A stretch of DNA of 58,155 nt from Alkalihalobacillus sp. YIM B00296 (GCF_020179385.1 NZ_JAIBLJ010000020.1:10952-69106); one strand, 5' to 3'; counted from the stretch's first letter, positions 31,467-41,788 are shown. Translations and numbers: made by a program. Notes: generated by a model not told the origin, from the sequence alone.

Positions 31467-33887
31467 TTAAGGAACCTTTACAAAACGGACTGCATCAGCT
31501 ATTACATAATTACCATTACTGGCTGTGCTACTAAGCTCCACACTTCCGTGCATGCCCGATTCAAATAGGTAGGCTCCTGTTCCTAACTGGACCCATTTCC
31601 CTCCAGGAACAGTTTGGTCCACATTAATAGTGACGGATCCTCCTGAATAATTAATCGTAAATGGTGCGTCAGTTACTCGATTAGATGTGCCATCTGGTAG
31701 CCAATAATAAATTTCATAATTACCCGGATTCGTAATGTACGGAGTCCAGACTACTTTCTTCTCTGTCCCATTTGTGGAACGGTACAAATAGTTGTGTCCA
31801 TAATAATCCGGTTCTGTTGTTGAAGTCAGCCACTCTGATGATAGTGTTGCATCTTTGTTATCCAATATAATGTCATTTAAATCACCGAAGTCGACAATAA
31901 TCTTTGCGCCATCCAATGTGTCACGCATAGAGAACTCATTGTCCACTGACCCTGAAGTACCGGTTAGTGCAATCTCATATATATTGTCTCCTTCGATGAA
32001 GGACGGATCTAGTGGGATATCGATAACCTCATTTTCATTACTGTCCACCTTCGTAGGTTCCATATACCTTACCATCAGTTGAAGGTTTTGTATTCCAGGT
32101 GACGGTTGTTTCATTCCATGGATCTATCGTTTTTGTTACTTGTAAGTTCGTGTCTCCAGCCATTCCATTTGTACTCTCAGTGAGTCGAAGCTTTACAGAT
32201 TGAATTTGCTTTCCAGTAGTTCCTTCCAAGTTGAATTTTAAATAAGATATTCGATCATCCTGTCGAACACTCAGAAAATCATCATAGTTCCTATCAGGGT
32301 TATCTGAATTGACATAAGCATCCTCAATAGCCGGAAAGATGCTTGTCTCATTTACATAGTATTTCTTTGCTTGTTGAGCTATCTTTTTCTGCCACTTGAT
32401 CATATCTTGCCTTAATTCTGTCAACGATCTCGTACCGTCACGAAGATCAGCTATAAATCGATCATATTGATTAAAAGCCCAGTTATCAATATCAAAGGTG
32501 TACTGCATGATCCCGGACTCGCCGTAATATTCACCTGTCAACGCGTGCGTATCAATAGAATGATCTACATTTCGTCCGCAGCTGTAACCACAAGAGTTAT
32601 CGTCTGTATAATCATAGACCTGATGCCTTTTATCATTAATCGCTGAGTACATTGTAGTTAATTCTGAAGGTACCTCACCAGAGTAAGGAAAAAGAGGTAC
32701 GAACAAACCGACAGAAGGCTCACCAAGTGATACCCACATTGTGATCAGTTTCCCTTCATAAGGGTCTCCGGGTTTTGATCCTACAATAACTGTACCGAAA
32801 GTTGACACGAACCGGTTTAAATGCCATCCAGTTGGTTTTTCACCTCCGGGAAGAGGCCTATATTTTTTGATAACGTTTCAATATCGTATTTATCCCCTAA
32901 TGCGTAAGAAGCAACATCCTTGTGAATAAAATAACGATAGTCTTTTATATGCGGGTCATCCATTCGAATCCCGGCTCTAGTATAACGTTTAATGGCACTA
33001 GAAGAATATTCCCAATCATGAATACCGTCAGGGGTCGAACCACTGTTGACAATCTCTCCATTGGAATCTACTTCCGTAGTCTGGTCATCTACGAAATAAG
33101 GGAAACCCTTTGTCCAATCAACCTTTGAAAAGTTATTTCGCCAATCATAACCGCTATAAGCCCCATTCGTAGGATTTTCTTGATCTTTATCATCCGCGTG
33201 TAAAGTACTAAAATAACCATTCGCATCTTTAACATATTCTTGTGTCACGTTATCTCGGGTAAAACTATCTCCATCAATCTCAAATGTGGCCGCATTTCCC
33301 CACCGATCAAAAACACTGATAATCGTGGAGGTGTTCCTCGCAAAACTGCCATTGAATCCACCACCGTCATTGGTATCCCTTAAAATCTGTTCTACTTGAT
33401 CAATATGCTCTGCTCGAGAAAGGATGACGTGATTCAAAAACCCACCACTCATTCCATTTTCGAGATCCTGGGATACCGGGTATCCATTGTCTTCCGCGAA
33501 ACTTGAAGTTAACGTGTGACCTGCAACCTGAACTAATCCCAAGCCTTTATCATTGACTCCTACCCAAGGGATTTGCTTACCAGTATGCACGTCCAAACCG
33601 GATGATCCTTGGGCGGTCACACCCATGTAATTATAAAGAGAGGTATGACGATCCCCCCACAAAGAACCGCCGTCTGCTTGATAATAGTAAGGAAACACCT
33701 TCCACCCATCTACTGTTGACCAATGATCTCGATTCTTCCATGCCACTGGGCGACCGTCGACTGTTGATTCCCCGGTAGCAATAGCCGAGCTGGATGCCCA
33801 TGCTACAGACTGGGAAAATCCCGATAGCAAAAAAGAAATGTATATAAGGGGAATTCCTAGTAAACGGAATACCATTTTGCTCTTCAT
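31467..33887 (-). pseudogene. secreted Ntn-hydrolase with DNRLRE and golvesin-like domains, split by two frameshifts
   Basis: Start at 33887 (GGAGGAG upstream): a signal peptide to SVAWA, then SSSAIATGESTVDG and AWKNRDHW, GVNDKGL and GNAATFEID, the order of motifs in C45/C59/C69-type Ntn-hydrolases. The residue where the nucleophile Cys is expected is Ser. This frame ends at 32817; adding one base to the five-T run at 32836-32840 continues it (VKKPTGWHLNRFVSTFG). A second shift at 32048-32049 joins it to the last part. Downstream domains are DNRLRE-like (YLKFNLEG, WNETTVTWNTKP) and golvesin-C/Xly-like (YEIYYWLPDGTSNR, VIADAVRFV). Total about 805 residues. It may cleave acyl-amides outside the cell; truncated forms could still be made. 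Confidence 0.65.
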
Positions 33888-33950
33888 TACACGTCTCCTC
33901 CTTGTTTTTGAATACATTCTCCTATACATGATCAAGGGATTCCAAATATT

Positions 33951-35453
33951 TCATGAATTACTTTGATGTATATTATTAATTTCTACTTTACCGCCACGTC
34001 GCGGATCTGCCGCACCGGATAGATTCCCTTGAAAATCTCTTAAGATAGCATGGACTCCAGCATAATACATATGATTTTGAAAGACGTTGACTTGGTATCC
34101 TTTTTTTTTCAATTCTGCTTCTTTTGTGGGAGTAATAGGTTCTTCTAAATAAACGGTATTGTTATCAACAAAAAAGCGAGGATCTGAAACAGCATCTTGT
34201 ATATTTTGGTTGTTTTCGATTATTCGGATTATGATTTTTGTTAGCATTGTAGGAATTCTTCCGCCACCAGATGCGCCAATTGCTAATACTGGTTTATCGT
34301 CTTTAGTTAAAATCGTAGGGGAAATTGTACTAATCGGCCTCTTACCAGGAAACGATCCATTAGGGGAATTAGGATCATCGCTAAAATTTCTAAGCTGATT
34401 ATTAAGAAAGAAACCATCAATGTATAAGCCCGAACCAAAGTATTCACTAATGGTATTTGTTGTTGAAACCATTGTGCCTTCTTTATCTACTAAACTGAAA
34501 TGAGTAGTATTGTTATATTCTTGGCACGAATTTATACGATCGTTTAGGTTGAACTTCTTAACTTCATCTATCAATGTATTGATGTATTCTTCACTTAACA
34601 GGTGATTTTGGGAAATTTTAATGAATTCAGGATCCCCTAGGTACTTTTTTCGTTCGATGTCACAAAGGGTTATAATTTTACCTATATAATCAATAAATTC
34701 TATACGATCATCTTTATACTTGCTGATATTTAAGGTCTCTGCCACTTTTAATGCGTGAATGAGCATGATGCCTGATAATGGGGGTGGTGACGACCATACT
34801 TTGTAACCGACAAAATAACTGCACACTGCCTCTCTTTTCATAACAGTATATTTTTGTAAGTCTTCTAATTCGATTCCTCTTACGGAGTTACATATCTTTT
34901 TAGCAAGTTCTCCCGTATAAAAAGCATTAGAACCAAGCTTTTGAATTTTCTTTAACGTTTTTGCTAATCCAGTTTGAATGACACGTTTTCCTATAGAAAT
35001 TGGTTTTCTCTTCATATAAAAATGGTCTAATTGATCGAATGGTAAATGCACAGCCTGGTCAAATTGTTGATATAACTGGGGAGATACCGGGAACCCTTGC
35101 TCGGCATAATCCACAGCAAAAGATAATAAGTATGACCAATCCAATGTTCCGTATTCTTGAAAAATCCTTTCCATTCCTTTCACAAAACCTGGCACACCGA
35201 TTTTTTCTGGCCCCATCCATCCAGATAAAGGAGCTATTTCACGATAATCAAAAGAAACAGGTTTTTTGGAATCATGAGGAAAAATTAACATCGTACCTCC
35301 TCCACCTATTCCTGAGGCATAAGGCTCTACAACAGCTAAAACAAAGGAAACGGCTATTGCTGCATCTACAGCATTTCCGCCTTTTTCAAGAACAGCCATT
35401 CCGGATTCTACAGCAAGGGGGTGTGCCGCACTCACCCCATATTGGGTATTCAT
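33951..35453 (-). CDS. gamma-glutamyltransferase family protein
   Basis: A 500-residue Ntn-hydrolase. The N-terminal GVSAAHPLAVESGMAVLEKGGNAVDAAIA and EPYASGIGGGG motifs and the autoprocessing site NNTTHFSLVDKEG (nucleophile Thr near residue 320) are intact, as is the small-subunit PISTISPTIL and IGASGGGRIPTML region. No signal peptide is visible, so it is probably cytoplasmic, unlike the secreted B. subtilis GGT. Its ATG overlaps the stop of the upstream amidohydrolase gene by four bases. It would remove or transfer gamma-glutamyl groups from imported peptides or glutathione-like compounds; substrate unproven. Confidence 0.87.
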   Translation of the reverse strand: MNTQYGVSAAHPLAVESGMAVLEKGGNAVDAAIAVSFVLAVVEPYASGIGGGGTMLIFPHDSKKPVSFDYREIAPLSGWMGPEKIGVPGFVKGMERIFQEYGTLDWSYLLSFAVDYAEQGFPVSPQLYQQFDQAVHLPFDQLDHFYMKRKPISIGKRVIQTGLAKTLKKIQKLGSNAFYTGELAKKICNSVRGIELEDLQKYTVMKREAVCSYFVGYKVWSSPPPLSGIMLIHALKVAETLNISKYKDDRIEFIDYIGKIITLCDIERKKYLGDPEFIKISQNHLLSEEYINTLIDEVKKFNLNDRINSCQEYNNTTHFSLVDKEGTMVSTTNTISEYFGSGLYIDGFFLNNQLRNFSDDPNSPNGSFPGKRPISTISPTILTKDDKPVLAIGASGGGRIPTMLTKIIIRIIENNQNIQDAVSDPRFFVDNNTVYLEEPITPTKEAELKKKGYQVNVFQNHMYYAGVHAILRDFQGNLSGAADPRRGGKVEINNIHQSNS

Positions 35454-36124
35454 AACGCTGACTCCCTTGATAGATAGTCCACAATATCAACTAAGGAATG
35501 AATAATAAAGCGAATGCTTTTCATATCGGCATGTGGGTTTCGGTATTTCCCGTTTATTTCAATTTGGATACAAGGAATACCAGTATTGTGAAAAATGTAC
35601 GATGTAATTGTTCCCTGATGGGTTGCAGGGAAGGTATCATTTTCTCTAACATCCTTAATGTGATGATTGTTAAAAATCCCTTTTATATTTTCTAAATAAG
35701 TTTGTTTCATCGATTTACCATGGATCGTTCCTAAATCGATATCAAATTTACGTTCCGATGAAGCTCCATGAATATCAATTACTACAGCAATATTATGTTT
35801 TTTAATGAGTTGTACGATTTCGTTTTTATACCATCCACCACTTATATAGTTGGGGTCTTCTTCTGACAAACTTGTGGAATAGATGGTATAACAGTTCGTT
35901 AAACTCTGTACGATCAAACCTATTGATCCGGTATAATCATCGGCATCTTTTAATTTTTGGTTTCGTAATTGAACAACTGAATGCGGTATTGAAAGAAGAA
36001 TTGGAACACTGCCCTTTTTAATATCAAAAGGAACTTTTGAGGAAATGATTCCTTTCTTATTGTTTAAAAGAAAAGGACCTTCAAACAAATGAATGAGCGT
36101 TTCTAATTGATTAATTTGTTGCAT
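35450..36124 (-). CDS. N-formylglutamate amidohydrolase-like protein
   Basis: A 224-residue protein with FGase-type metal-site motifs: LLSIPHSVVQLRN (about 42-54), VVIDIHGASSERK (about 113-125) and IQIEINGKYR (about 189-198). The family hydrolyses N-formyl-glutamate or related N-acyl amino acids, as in histidine degradation. No hut genes are nearby. It lies between the peptide-importer ATPase and the gamma-glutamyltransferase with minimal spacing, so an N-acyl or gamma-glutamyl substrate that enters through the importer is likely. Specificity is inference. Confidence 0.7.
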   Translation of the reverse strand: MQQINQLETLIHLFEGPFLLNNKKGIISSKVPFDIKKGSVPILLSIPHSVVQLRNQKLKDADDYTGSIGLIVQSLTNCYTIYSTSLSEEDPNYISGGWYKNEIVQLIKKHNIAVVIDIHGASSERKFDIDLGTIHGKSMKQTYLENIKGIFNNHHIKDVRENDTFPATHQGTITSYIFHNTGIPCIQIEINGKYRNPHADMKSIRFIIHSLVDIVDYLSRESAL

Positions 36125-36127
36125 TTA

Positions 36128-37141
36128 TTATCTATTCTCCTTAATAATTGGATAATGGCAGGCCACAAAATGTCCATCCTTCATTTCCACTAAGTCTGGA
36201 TCTTCTTTTTTACATTTTTCATTAGCATAAGGGCAGCGGGTATGGAAACGACATCCACTTGGCAGGTTGACTGGGCTGGGACTTTCTCTATTTATTACAG
36301 TTTTCACTTTCTCGTTACGATATTTTGGATGGGATATCGGAACGGATGAAAGTAAAAGTTCTGTGTAGGGATGCTTTGTGTGATTCATGATTTGTTCCTT
36401 ACCAGCTATCTCTACGATTTTCCCAAGATACATCACAGCAATTCGATCGCTGATATAGTTTACTGCTTGTATTCCATGTGCAATAAAAATAAGTGTTAAA
36501 TCAAATTTCTTTTGCAACTTGATCAATAGATTCAAAATTTGTGCTTGAATGGATACATCTAATGCAGAAACTGGTTCGTCACAAACAATAACTTTTGGAT
36601 TCAACGCCAGAGCTCTTGCAATACCTATACGTTGCCTTTGTCCCCCACTGAATTCATGGGGATAGCGAGTAAGATAGTCAGCGTCTAAACCTACTACTTC
36701 CATAAGTTGAAGAACTCGCTCTTTTAATGCTGATCCACGTGCGAGTTTATGAGTTACTAATGGTTCAGCTATAATGTCAAATATCCTCATTCTAGGATTC
36801 AACGAAGAGTATGGGTCTTGGAAAATGATTTGCATTTCCCTACGTTTATTTCTGAGCTGTTTAGGTTTTAATTCATTCAGGTTAATACCGCTCGAAATTA
36901 TCTCTCCCTGTGTCGGCTCTATTAATTTAACGATGAGATTTCCAAGAGTAGATTTTCCACACCCCGATTCCCCTACAATTCCCAAGGTTTCTCCGGTACG
37001 AACCTTAAGGTCGATCCCATCTACAGCTTTTAAGTAAGCTTTTGTTGTGGAGTTTGGTACCTTATAGTATTTTTTCAAACCTTTTATTTCAAGAACATAT
37101 TCATTATTGTCAACCAATTTTGATCCCACCTTCTTCCTCAT
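36128..37141 (-). CDS. oligopeptide-type ABC importer ATPase, OppF/DppF-like
   Basis: A 337-residue ATPase: Walker A GESGCGKSTLG, Q-loop IIFQDPYSSLNPRM, signature FSGGQRQRIGIARALA, Walker B VIVCDEPVSALD and the C-terminal Opp extension with CRFHTRCPYANEKC, the Cys cluster typical of OppD/OppF. The gene overlaps the previous ATPase gene by 32 bp; a TTG start ten codons in, after GGTGGG, is an alternative to the ATG. It works as heterodimer with the neighbouring OppD-like ATPase. Confidence 0.9.
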   Translation of the reverse strand: MRKKVGSKLVDNNEYVLEIKGLKKYYKVPNSTTKAYLKAVDGIDLKVRTGETLGIVGESGCGKSTLGNLIVKLIEPTQGEIISSGINLNELKPKQLRNKRREMQIIFQDPYSSLNPRMRIFDIIAEPLVTHKLARGSALKERVLQLMEVVGLDADYLTRYPHEFSGGQRQRIGIARALALNPKVIVCDEPVSALDVSIQAQILNLLIKLQKKFDLTLIFIAHGIQAVNYISDRIAVMYLGKIVEIAGKEQIMNHTKHPYTELLLSSVPISHPKYRNEKVKTVINRESPSPVNLPSGCRFHTRCPYANEKCKKEDPDLVEMKDGHFVACHYPIIKENR

Positions 37142-38105
37142 CAGCTAACCAACAACGCACATGATGATTTGGTCGGAATTCTTGTATGGCTGGAACATTC
37201 GATGAGCATTTTTCGATCGCATAGGGACATCTCGTATGAAATGTACATCCCTTTGGCATATGGAGAGGGTTTGGTACCCTGCCTTCAATACTTGCTAGCT
37301 TTTCTTGTCCATTTAGACGCGGAGTGCTTTTTAATAATGCTTCGGTATATGGATGTAACGGGGAATCAAAGATTGAAAAAACATCTGCTTCCTCTACTAT
37401 TTGACCACAGTACATCACCATTACTCGATCGGCTATTTCAGCAACCACTCCTAAATCATGGGTGATGATTAAGAGAGCTGTATTTTCCAGTTCAGAAAGC
37501 TCGTTCAATATACCTAAAATTTGAGCTTGAATCGTAACATCTAACGCAGTTGTCGGTTCATCCGCAATAATTAATTTAGGTTCACAAGATAATGCAATCG
37601 CGATCATGACTCTTTGCCTCATACCCCCGCTTAAAGAATGGGGATAAGACGAATACACCTGTTCGGGCATGGGAATACCCACTTTTTTCAAGAGTTCGAT
37701 TGCTCTCTGCTTAGCTTCTTTCCTTGTTATTTTTTGATGAAGAAGAAGACTTTCACGAATCTGTTTACCTACAGGGAATAAGGGATTTAAAGAAGTTAGA
37801 GGCTCTTGGAATATCATTGCAATATCATTCCCGCGAATTTTCTCCATTTCTTTTTCACGTAAGTCTACTAAATTTCTTTCATCGAAAATAATGCTCCCAT
37901 TCACTATCTTCCCTGGTTCCTCTATGAGACCCATTATTGAAAGGGATGTGACGCTTTTTCCTGATCCAGATTCGCCCACAAGTGCAACTTTTTCCCCTTT
38001 TTTTATATTAAAAGTGACTCCATTTACAGATGGCACAACGCCATTCATGGTCATAAAATGTGTTTTCAACTCTTTGACCTGCAGAAGGTTTTCCATTTTA
38101 TCCAT
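37110..38105 (-). CDS. oligopeptide-type ABC importer ATPase, OppD/DppD-like
   Basis: A 331-residue ATPase: Walker A GESGSGKSVTSLS, Q-loop IFQEPLTSLNPLF, signature LSGGMRQRVMIAIAL, Walker B LIIADEPTTALD, switch His in LLIITHDLG, and the C-terminal TFHTRCPYAIEKC iron-sulfur/zinc-like Cys motif. It follows the OppC-like permease by 16 bp. No damage. Partner of the OppF-like ATPase in a five-component peptide importer. Confidence 0.92.
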   Translation of the reverse strand: MDKMENLLQVKELKTHFMTMNGVVPSVNGVTFNIKKGEKVALVGESGSGKSVTSLSIMGLIEEPGKIVNGSIIFDERNLVDLREKEMEKIRGNDIAMIFQEPLTSLNPLFPVGKQIRESLLLHQKITRKEAKQRAIELLKKVGIPMPEQVYSSYPHSLSGGMRQRVMIAIALSCEPKLIIADEPTTALDVTIQAQILGILNELSELENTALLIITHDLGVVAEIADRVMVMYCGQIVEEADVFSIFDSPLHPYTEALLKSTPRLNGQEKLASIEGRVPNPLHMPKGCTFHTRCPYAIEKCSSNVPAIQEFRPNHHVRCWLADEEEGGIKIG

Positions 38106-38121
38106 GTTGTCCCCCTAGTAA

Positions 38122-39036
38122 CTATTCTTGTATACGTGGATCAAGCATATCCCGTAAGTAATCTCCTAAGAAAATAATACCGAGTACAGTGATTGTTATG
38201 GCGATACCTGGAAAGGTGGCAATCCACCAGCTTGTTGAAAGATAGTCTCGTCCGTCACTTAATACTTTTCCCCAGGTGACCGCTTGGGGACCTAACCCTA
38301 AAAAGCTGAGAGATGCCTCTGTGATGATGGTTGTCGCTACGCTTGTTGTGGCAATGACGATAACCGATGAAGATACATTCGGGAGCAAGTGACGACGCAT
38401 TATCGTACCATTACGAACGCCGATTGATTTAGCGGCCTTAACATATTCTCGTTCTTTCAGACTTAATACCTCACTCCGTACGACCCTGGCGTATCCAATC
38501 CAACTTGAAACACCAATCACAATAATTAGTGTGATTATGGTAGGAGACATAAAACCTAAAACGACTAATGCGAATAAAATAGAAGGAATTGCTATATTTG
38601 CGTCTACAAATCTCATTAGCAAGGTGTCTACTAAACCGCCATAATATCCGGATGTCAGCCCAATGATGACACCGATCACCCCAGCAACACCAACTGAGCT
38701 TATTCCGACTAAGAGTGAGATCTGAGCACCATAAATGATCCGGCTTAACAAATCACGACCTAAATTGTCTGTCCCAAGTATATGGTTGAAGCTTCCCCCG
38801 TCCATCCAAAAAGGCGGAGTGGAGATTGCTGAAAAATCAACCTTTTCCGGCTTGTAAGGGGCCAGAAGGGGAGCAAAAACAGCTGTAAAACAAACAATCG
38901 CGACTATACTAATTCCTAACATACCCGTTTTGCTTTTCAATAGGGGTATGATCCACTTGATTATGGAATACTTTGTTGTATTCTTTTTGGAGGGTTCGGT
39001 TAGTGGAGCTGTGCTCGTTTCTTTTTGTATTTCCAT
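38122..39036 (-). CDS. oligopeptide-type ABC importer permease, OppC/DppC-like
   Basis: A 304-residue membrane protein with a cytoplasmic N-terminal tail (MEIQKETSTAPLTEPSKK), about six spans, and the OppC-N and transmembrane signature HILGTDNLGRDLLSRIIYGA (about 84-103). The EAA-type coupling loop SEVLSLKEREYVKAAKSIG is present. It lies 15 bp after the OppB-like gene. Complete. Confidence 0.92.
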   Translation of the reverse strand: MEIQKETSTAPLTEPSKKNTTKYSIIKWIIPLLKSKTGMLGISIVAIVCFTAVFAPLLAPYKPEKVDFSAISTPPFWMDGGSFNHILGTDNLGRDLLSRIIYGAQISLLVGISSVGVAGVIGVIIGLTSGYYGGLVDTLLMRFVDANIAIPSILFALVVLGFMSPTIITLIIVIGVSSWIGYARVVRSEVLSLKEREYVKAAKSIGVRNGTIMRRHLLPNVSSSVIVIATTSVATTIITEASLSFLGLGPQAVTWGKVLSDGRDYLSTSWWIATFPGIAITITVLGIIFLGDYLRDMLDPRIQE

Positions 39037-39051
39037 ATTTTCATCCTTCCA

Positions 39052-39963
39052 CTAATATCTGATTCTAGGATCCACAAAGCGATAAATAAGGTCAGCAATC
39101 AGGTTTACAATAATTACAAAAACTGCGATTGTGATAACACATGCTTGTACTACTGCCATATCCCGAGCGTTTATCGCTTCAATTGTCAATTGTCCTAACC
39201 CCGGCCACGAAAAAATGGTTTCGGTAATAAGCGCTCCTCCAACTAATGTAGAGATTTGTAGTGCAATAACCGTGATAACGGGCAGTAAGGAATTTCTTAA
39301 AGCATGTATATATACAATTGATAATCTCTTTACACCTTTGCTTTTCGCAGTTCTGATATAATCCTGACTTAATACATCAAGCATATTGGATCGTAAAAGT
39401 CGCGTCATTTGAGCTGCCATAGCAGACCCTATTGTGATAGCAGGCAATACAAGATGGAAAACAGATCCCGTTCCTGAGACAGGAAATATCTTCAGATTTA
39501 CTGAAAATAACAATATGAGCATTAAACCGACCCAAAAGTTTGGCATAGCCTTGCCTAATATAGATATTCCGCTGATTAATAAATCAATGGGAGAATTTCT
39601 TTTCACTGCAGATAAAACACCCAATGGAATTGCAATTGCAGTCGATAGAATGATAGAGGCAAGCATTAATTCGAACGTTGCTGGTATTCTTTCTAAGACT
39701 ATAGGTAAAGCAGCTTGTCCATAGATGATTGATTTACCAAAATCGCCCGTAATCATATTTGTGAGGAAAATAAAATATTGAATGATAAAAGGTTTGTCTA
39801 AACCTAGTGATTGACGTAAGGTCTCCCTATCCTCTTCCGTCGCATTTTCTGAAAGCATGATATCAACTGGATCACCAGATATATGCACTAGAAAAAATAA
39901 AATAAATGAAACAATTAATAATACGGGTATTACTTGAGCAGTACGGTTTAAGAAGTATTTCAT
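39052..39963 (-). CDS. oligopeptide-type ABC importer permease, OppB/DppB-like
   Basis: A 303-residue, six-span permease: N-terminal YFLNRTAQVIPVLLIVSFIL, HISGDPVDIM, the coupling loop LDVLSQDYIRTAKSKGV, and the C-terminal ETIFSWPGLGQLTIEAINARD. It is the first permease of the importer; a 170-bp MITE-like element separates it from the binding-protein gene, so its promoter or expression ratio may be affected. Confidence 0.92.
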   Translation of the reverse strand: MKYFLNRTAQVIPVLLIVSFILFFLVHISGDPVDIMLSENATEEDRETLRQSLGLDKPFIIQYFIFLTNMITGDFGKSIIYGQAALPIVLERIPATFELMLASIILSTAIAIPLGVLSAVKRNSPIDLLISGISILGKAMPNFWVGLMLILLFSVNLKIFPVSGTGSVFHLVLPAITIGSAMAAQMTRLLRSNMLDVLSQDYIRTAKSKGVKRLSIVYIHALRNSLLPVITVIALQISTLVGGALITETIFSWPGLGQLTIEAINARDMAVVQACVITIAVFVIIVNLIADLIYRFVDPRIRY

Positions 39964-39988
39964 TAATTATTCCCCCCTTTAAGTGCGT

Positions 39989-40156
39989 GTTCAAAAAGGT
40001 GGATCAAAAGAGCTGAAATTTAAGAAGTTCAACTAAGTACATAACGTTCTGTTACAACATTGAACTGACTCACATCCTGTGAGCACGAGGCAGATCGTCT
40101 CGAGGACCGGAGAGACCGAGTAAAGAAGCTCGACAGTTTGAACGGACTTTTTGAAC
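39989..40156. mobile_element. MITE-like element with GTTCAAAAAG terminal inverted repeats
   Basis: A 168-bp noncoding segment bounded by exact 10-bp inverted ends GTTCAAAAAG (39989-39998) and CTTTTTGAAC (40147-40156). The inside is GC-richer than the neighbourhood and contains further short inverted segments (TTCAACT, TTGAACT). It sits between the binding-protein and OppB genes, where homologous operons are usually tight. No clear target-site duplication is seen. The ends recall non-autonomous repeats I remember from Bacillus. Confidence 0.65.
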
Positions 40157-40210
40157 TTCCTCTAGTCATACGATTAACGGGGTAACTTGTTACAGCCACC
40201 CCGACCAAAT

Positions 40211-41767
40211 TCAATTTCTTGTAATGTCTGGGGTATAAAGCATACTATCTACTCTTGGTTTAAAGTTGAGGCCTTCTCTTATCCCGTAGGCCTCATTTTG
40301 AAGATAAAGATAGATAAAGGGACGTTCTTCGGCTACGATTTGTTGGATCTTTTGATATTGTTTCTCGCGTTCCTCTGTGTCCATATTTGTTAAAGCACTA
40401 TTGAATAGTTCTTTCACTTCTTGGTTTGAGTATCCTATTCTTTTTTCACCGTTTTCCGATGCAAACATATCTAAGGCAATCGAGGCATCAAACAGGGAAT
40501 TACCATAGGCTCCAAAGTACATATCGCCAAATTCACCACTATTTCTCAATTCTATATATCTGTTATATTCTGAGAATTCTATGTTTAAAGTAATTCCTAC
40601 TTCTGAGAGCATCGCTTTTATGGCTTGAGAAATTTCATCACCTTTCAAATAATAACCAGTCGGGATTGACAAAGATAATTCTAATCCATCACCATATCCT
40701 GCCTCAGCTAAAAGTTCTTTTGATCGCTCTACATCATATAGATAGGTATCATACAAGGAAGGATCAGCTCCAAAGTTACCAGGAGTCACCCTCGTACGTA
40801 CCGCTACAGCTTCACCTTTGAGAATTTGTTCTACTAAAACTTCATTATTGATAGCCAATTCAATCGCTTCACGAACTTTGGGGTCAGAAGTCGGATAACC
40901 TTCACGATGTTGAAGTGCTAGAATTGTAACTCTTTGTGATGGTGTAGAAACCGCTTTGGTCTCTTCATTTTCATCAATCCGGGCAATATCATTAGGTGTT
41001 ACTTCCGTGATAATATCTACCCCACCAGTCAATAATTCATTGATCCGCGTAGAGGTTTCAGGAATAACGCGAAACACAAGCTTATCCCATTCTTCGTTTT
41101 TACCCTCGAAATATTTTTCATATGGTTCAAATACAATCCGGTTATCACGACTCCAATCCACAAATTTAAATGGACCAGAACCAACAGGTTTGTTTAAAAA
41201 ATGATCCCAACCATTTTCCTCAATATAATTTTTAGGAAGTATTCCTGAGCCGATCCGGGATAATAGATTGATTAATGTAGGCTGAGGGTCATCTGTAATA
41301 ATTTGGAATGTAGTGTCATTAACAACTTTAACATCCTTAACTACTTCCATGTTTGAATGTTCAGCCAAAGTTTTATCTTTAGCTACTCTTTCTATCGTGA
41401 ATTCGACGTCATCAGCAGTTAGAGGATCACCATTATGGAAGGTAATGCCTTCTTTTAATTTAAACTCCCAAGTAACATCGTCTATTAATTTGTAAGTGTC
41501 TACTAATTCCGTCTCCACCTTGGTATCTGCCTGCCGTTTAAATAGGTAATTGAACATATTGATGTGTACAGCCTCTGTAAGAACTTGGTTATGATTATGA
41601 ATATCAAAGGTTTTGATATCATTTGGTATGCCGATTTTTAATTCTCGATCTTCCTTCTTATCGGCAGCAGACTTTCCATTTTCTGATTGATTACCAACTG
41701 TAGTACACCCGCTTAATATAAGCAGTAAAATCAATGTAAAGGTGAAAACAACTGATTTTCTATTCAA
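40211..41767 (-). CDS. peptide/nickel-type (family 5) solute-binding lipoprotein
   Basis: A 518-residue exported lipoprotein beginning at TTG 41767 (GGGAGGG upstream). Signal: a hydrophobic core, then LILSGCTT with Cys near 21. The mature protein has the SBP_bac_5 pattern: LKIGIPNDIKTFDIHN, HINMFNYLFKR, WEFKLKEGITFHNGDPLTADDVEFTI (read in parts) and NKPVGSGPFKF. It collects the ligand for the OppBCDF-like importer downstream. Ligand unknown; acylated or gamma-glutamyl peptides are suggested by the enzymes in the operon. Confidence 0.9.
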   Translation of the reverse strand: MNRKSVVFTFTLILLLILSGCTTVGNQSENGKSAADKKEDRELKIGIPNDIKTFDIHNHNQVLTEAVHINMFNYLFKRQADTKVETELVDTYKLIDDVTWEFKLKEGITFHNGDPLTADDVEFTIERVAKDKTLAEHSNMEVVKDVKVVNDTTFQIITDDPQPTLINLLSRIGSGILPKNYIEENGWDHFLNKPVGSGPFKFVDWSRDNRIVFEPYEKYFEGKNEEWDKLVFRVIPETSTRINELLTGGVDIITEVTPNDIARIDENEETKAVSTPSQRVTILALQHREGYPTSDPKVREAIELAINNEVLVEQILKGEAVAVRTRVTPGNFGADPSLYDTYLYDVERSKELLAEAGYGDGLELSLSIPTGYYLKGDEISQAIKAMLSEVGITLNIEFSEYNRYIELRNSGEFGDMYFGAYGNSLFDASIALDMFASENGEKRIGYSNQEVKELFNSALTNMDTEEREKQYQKIQQIVAEERPFIYLYLQNEAYGIREGLNFKPRVDSMLYTPDITRN

Positions 41768-41788
41768 TCTAAGCCCTCCCTATAAGTA

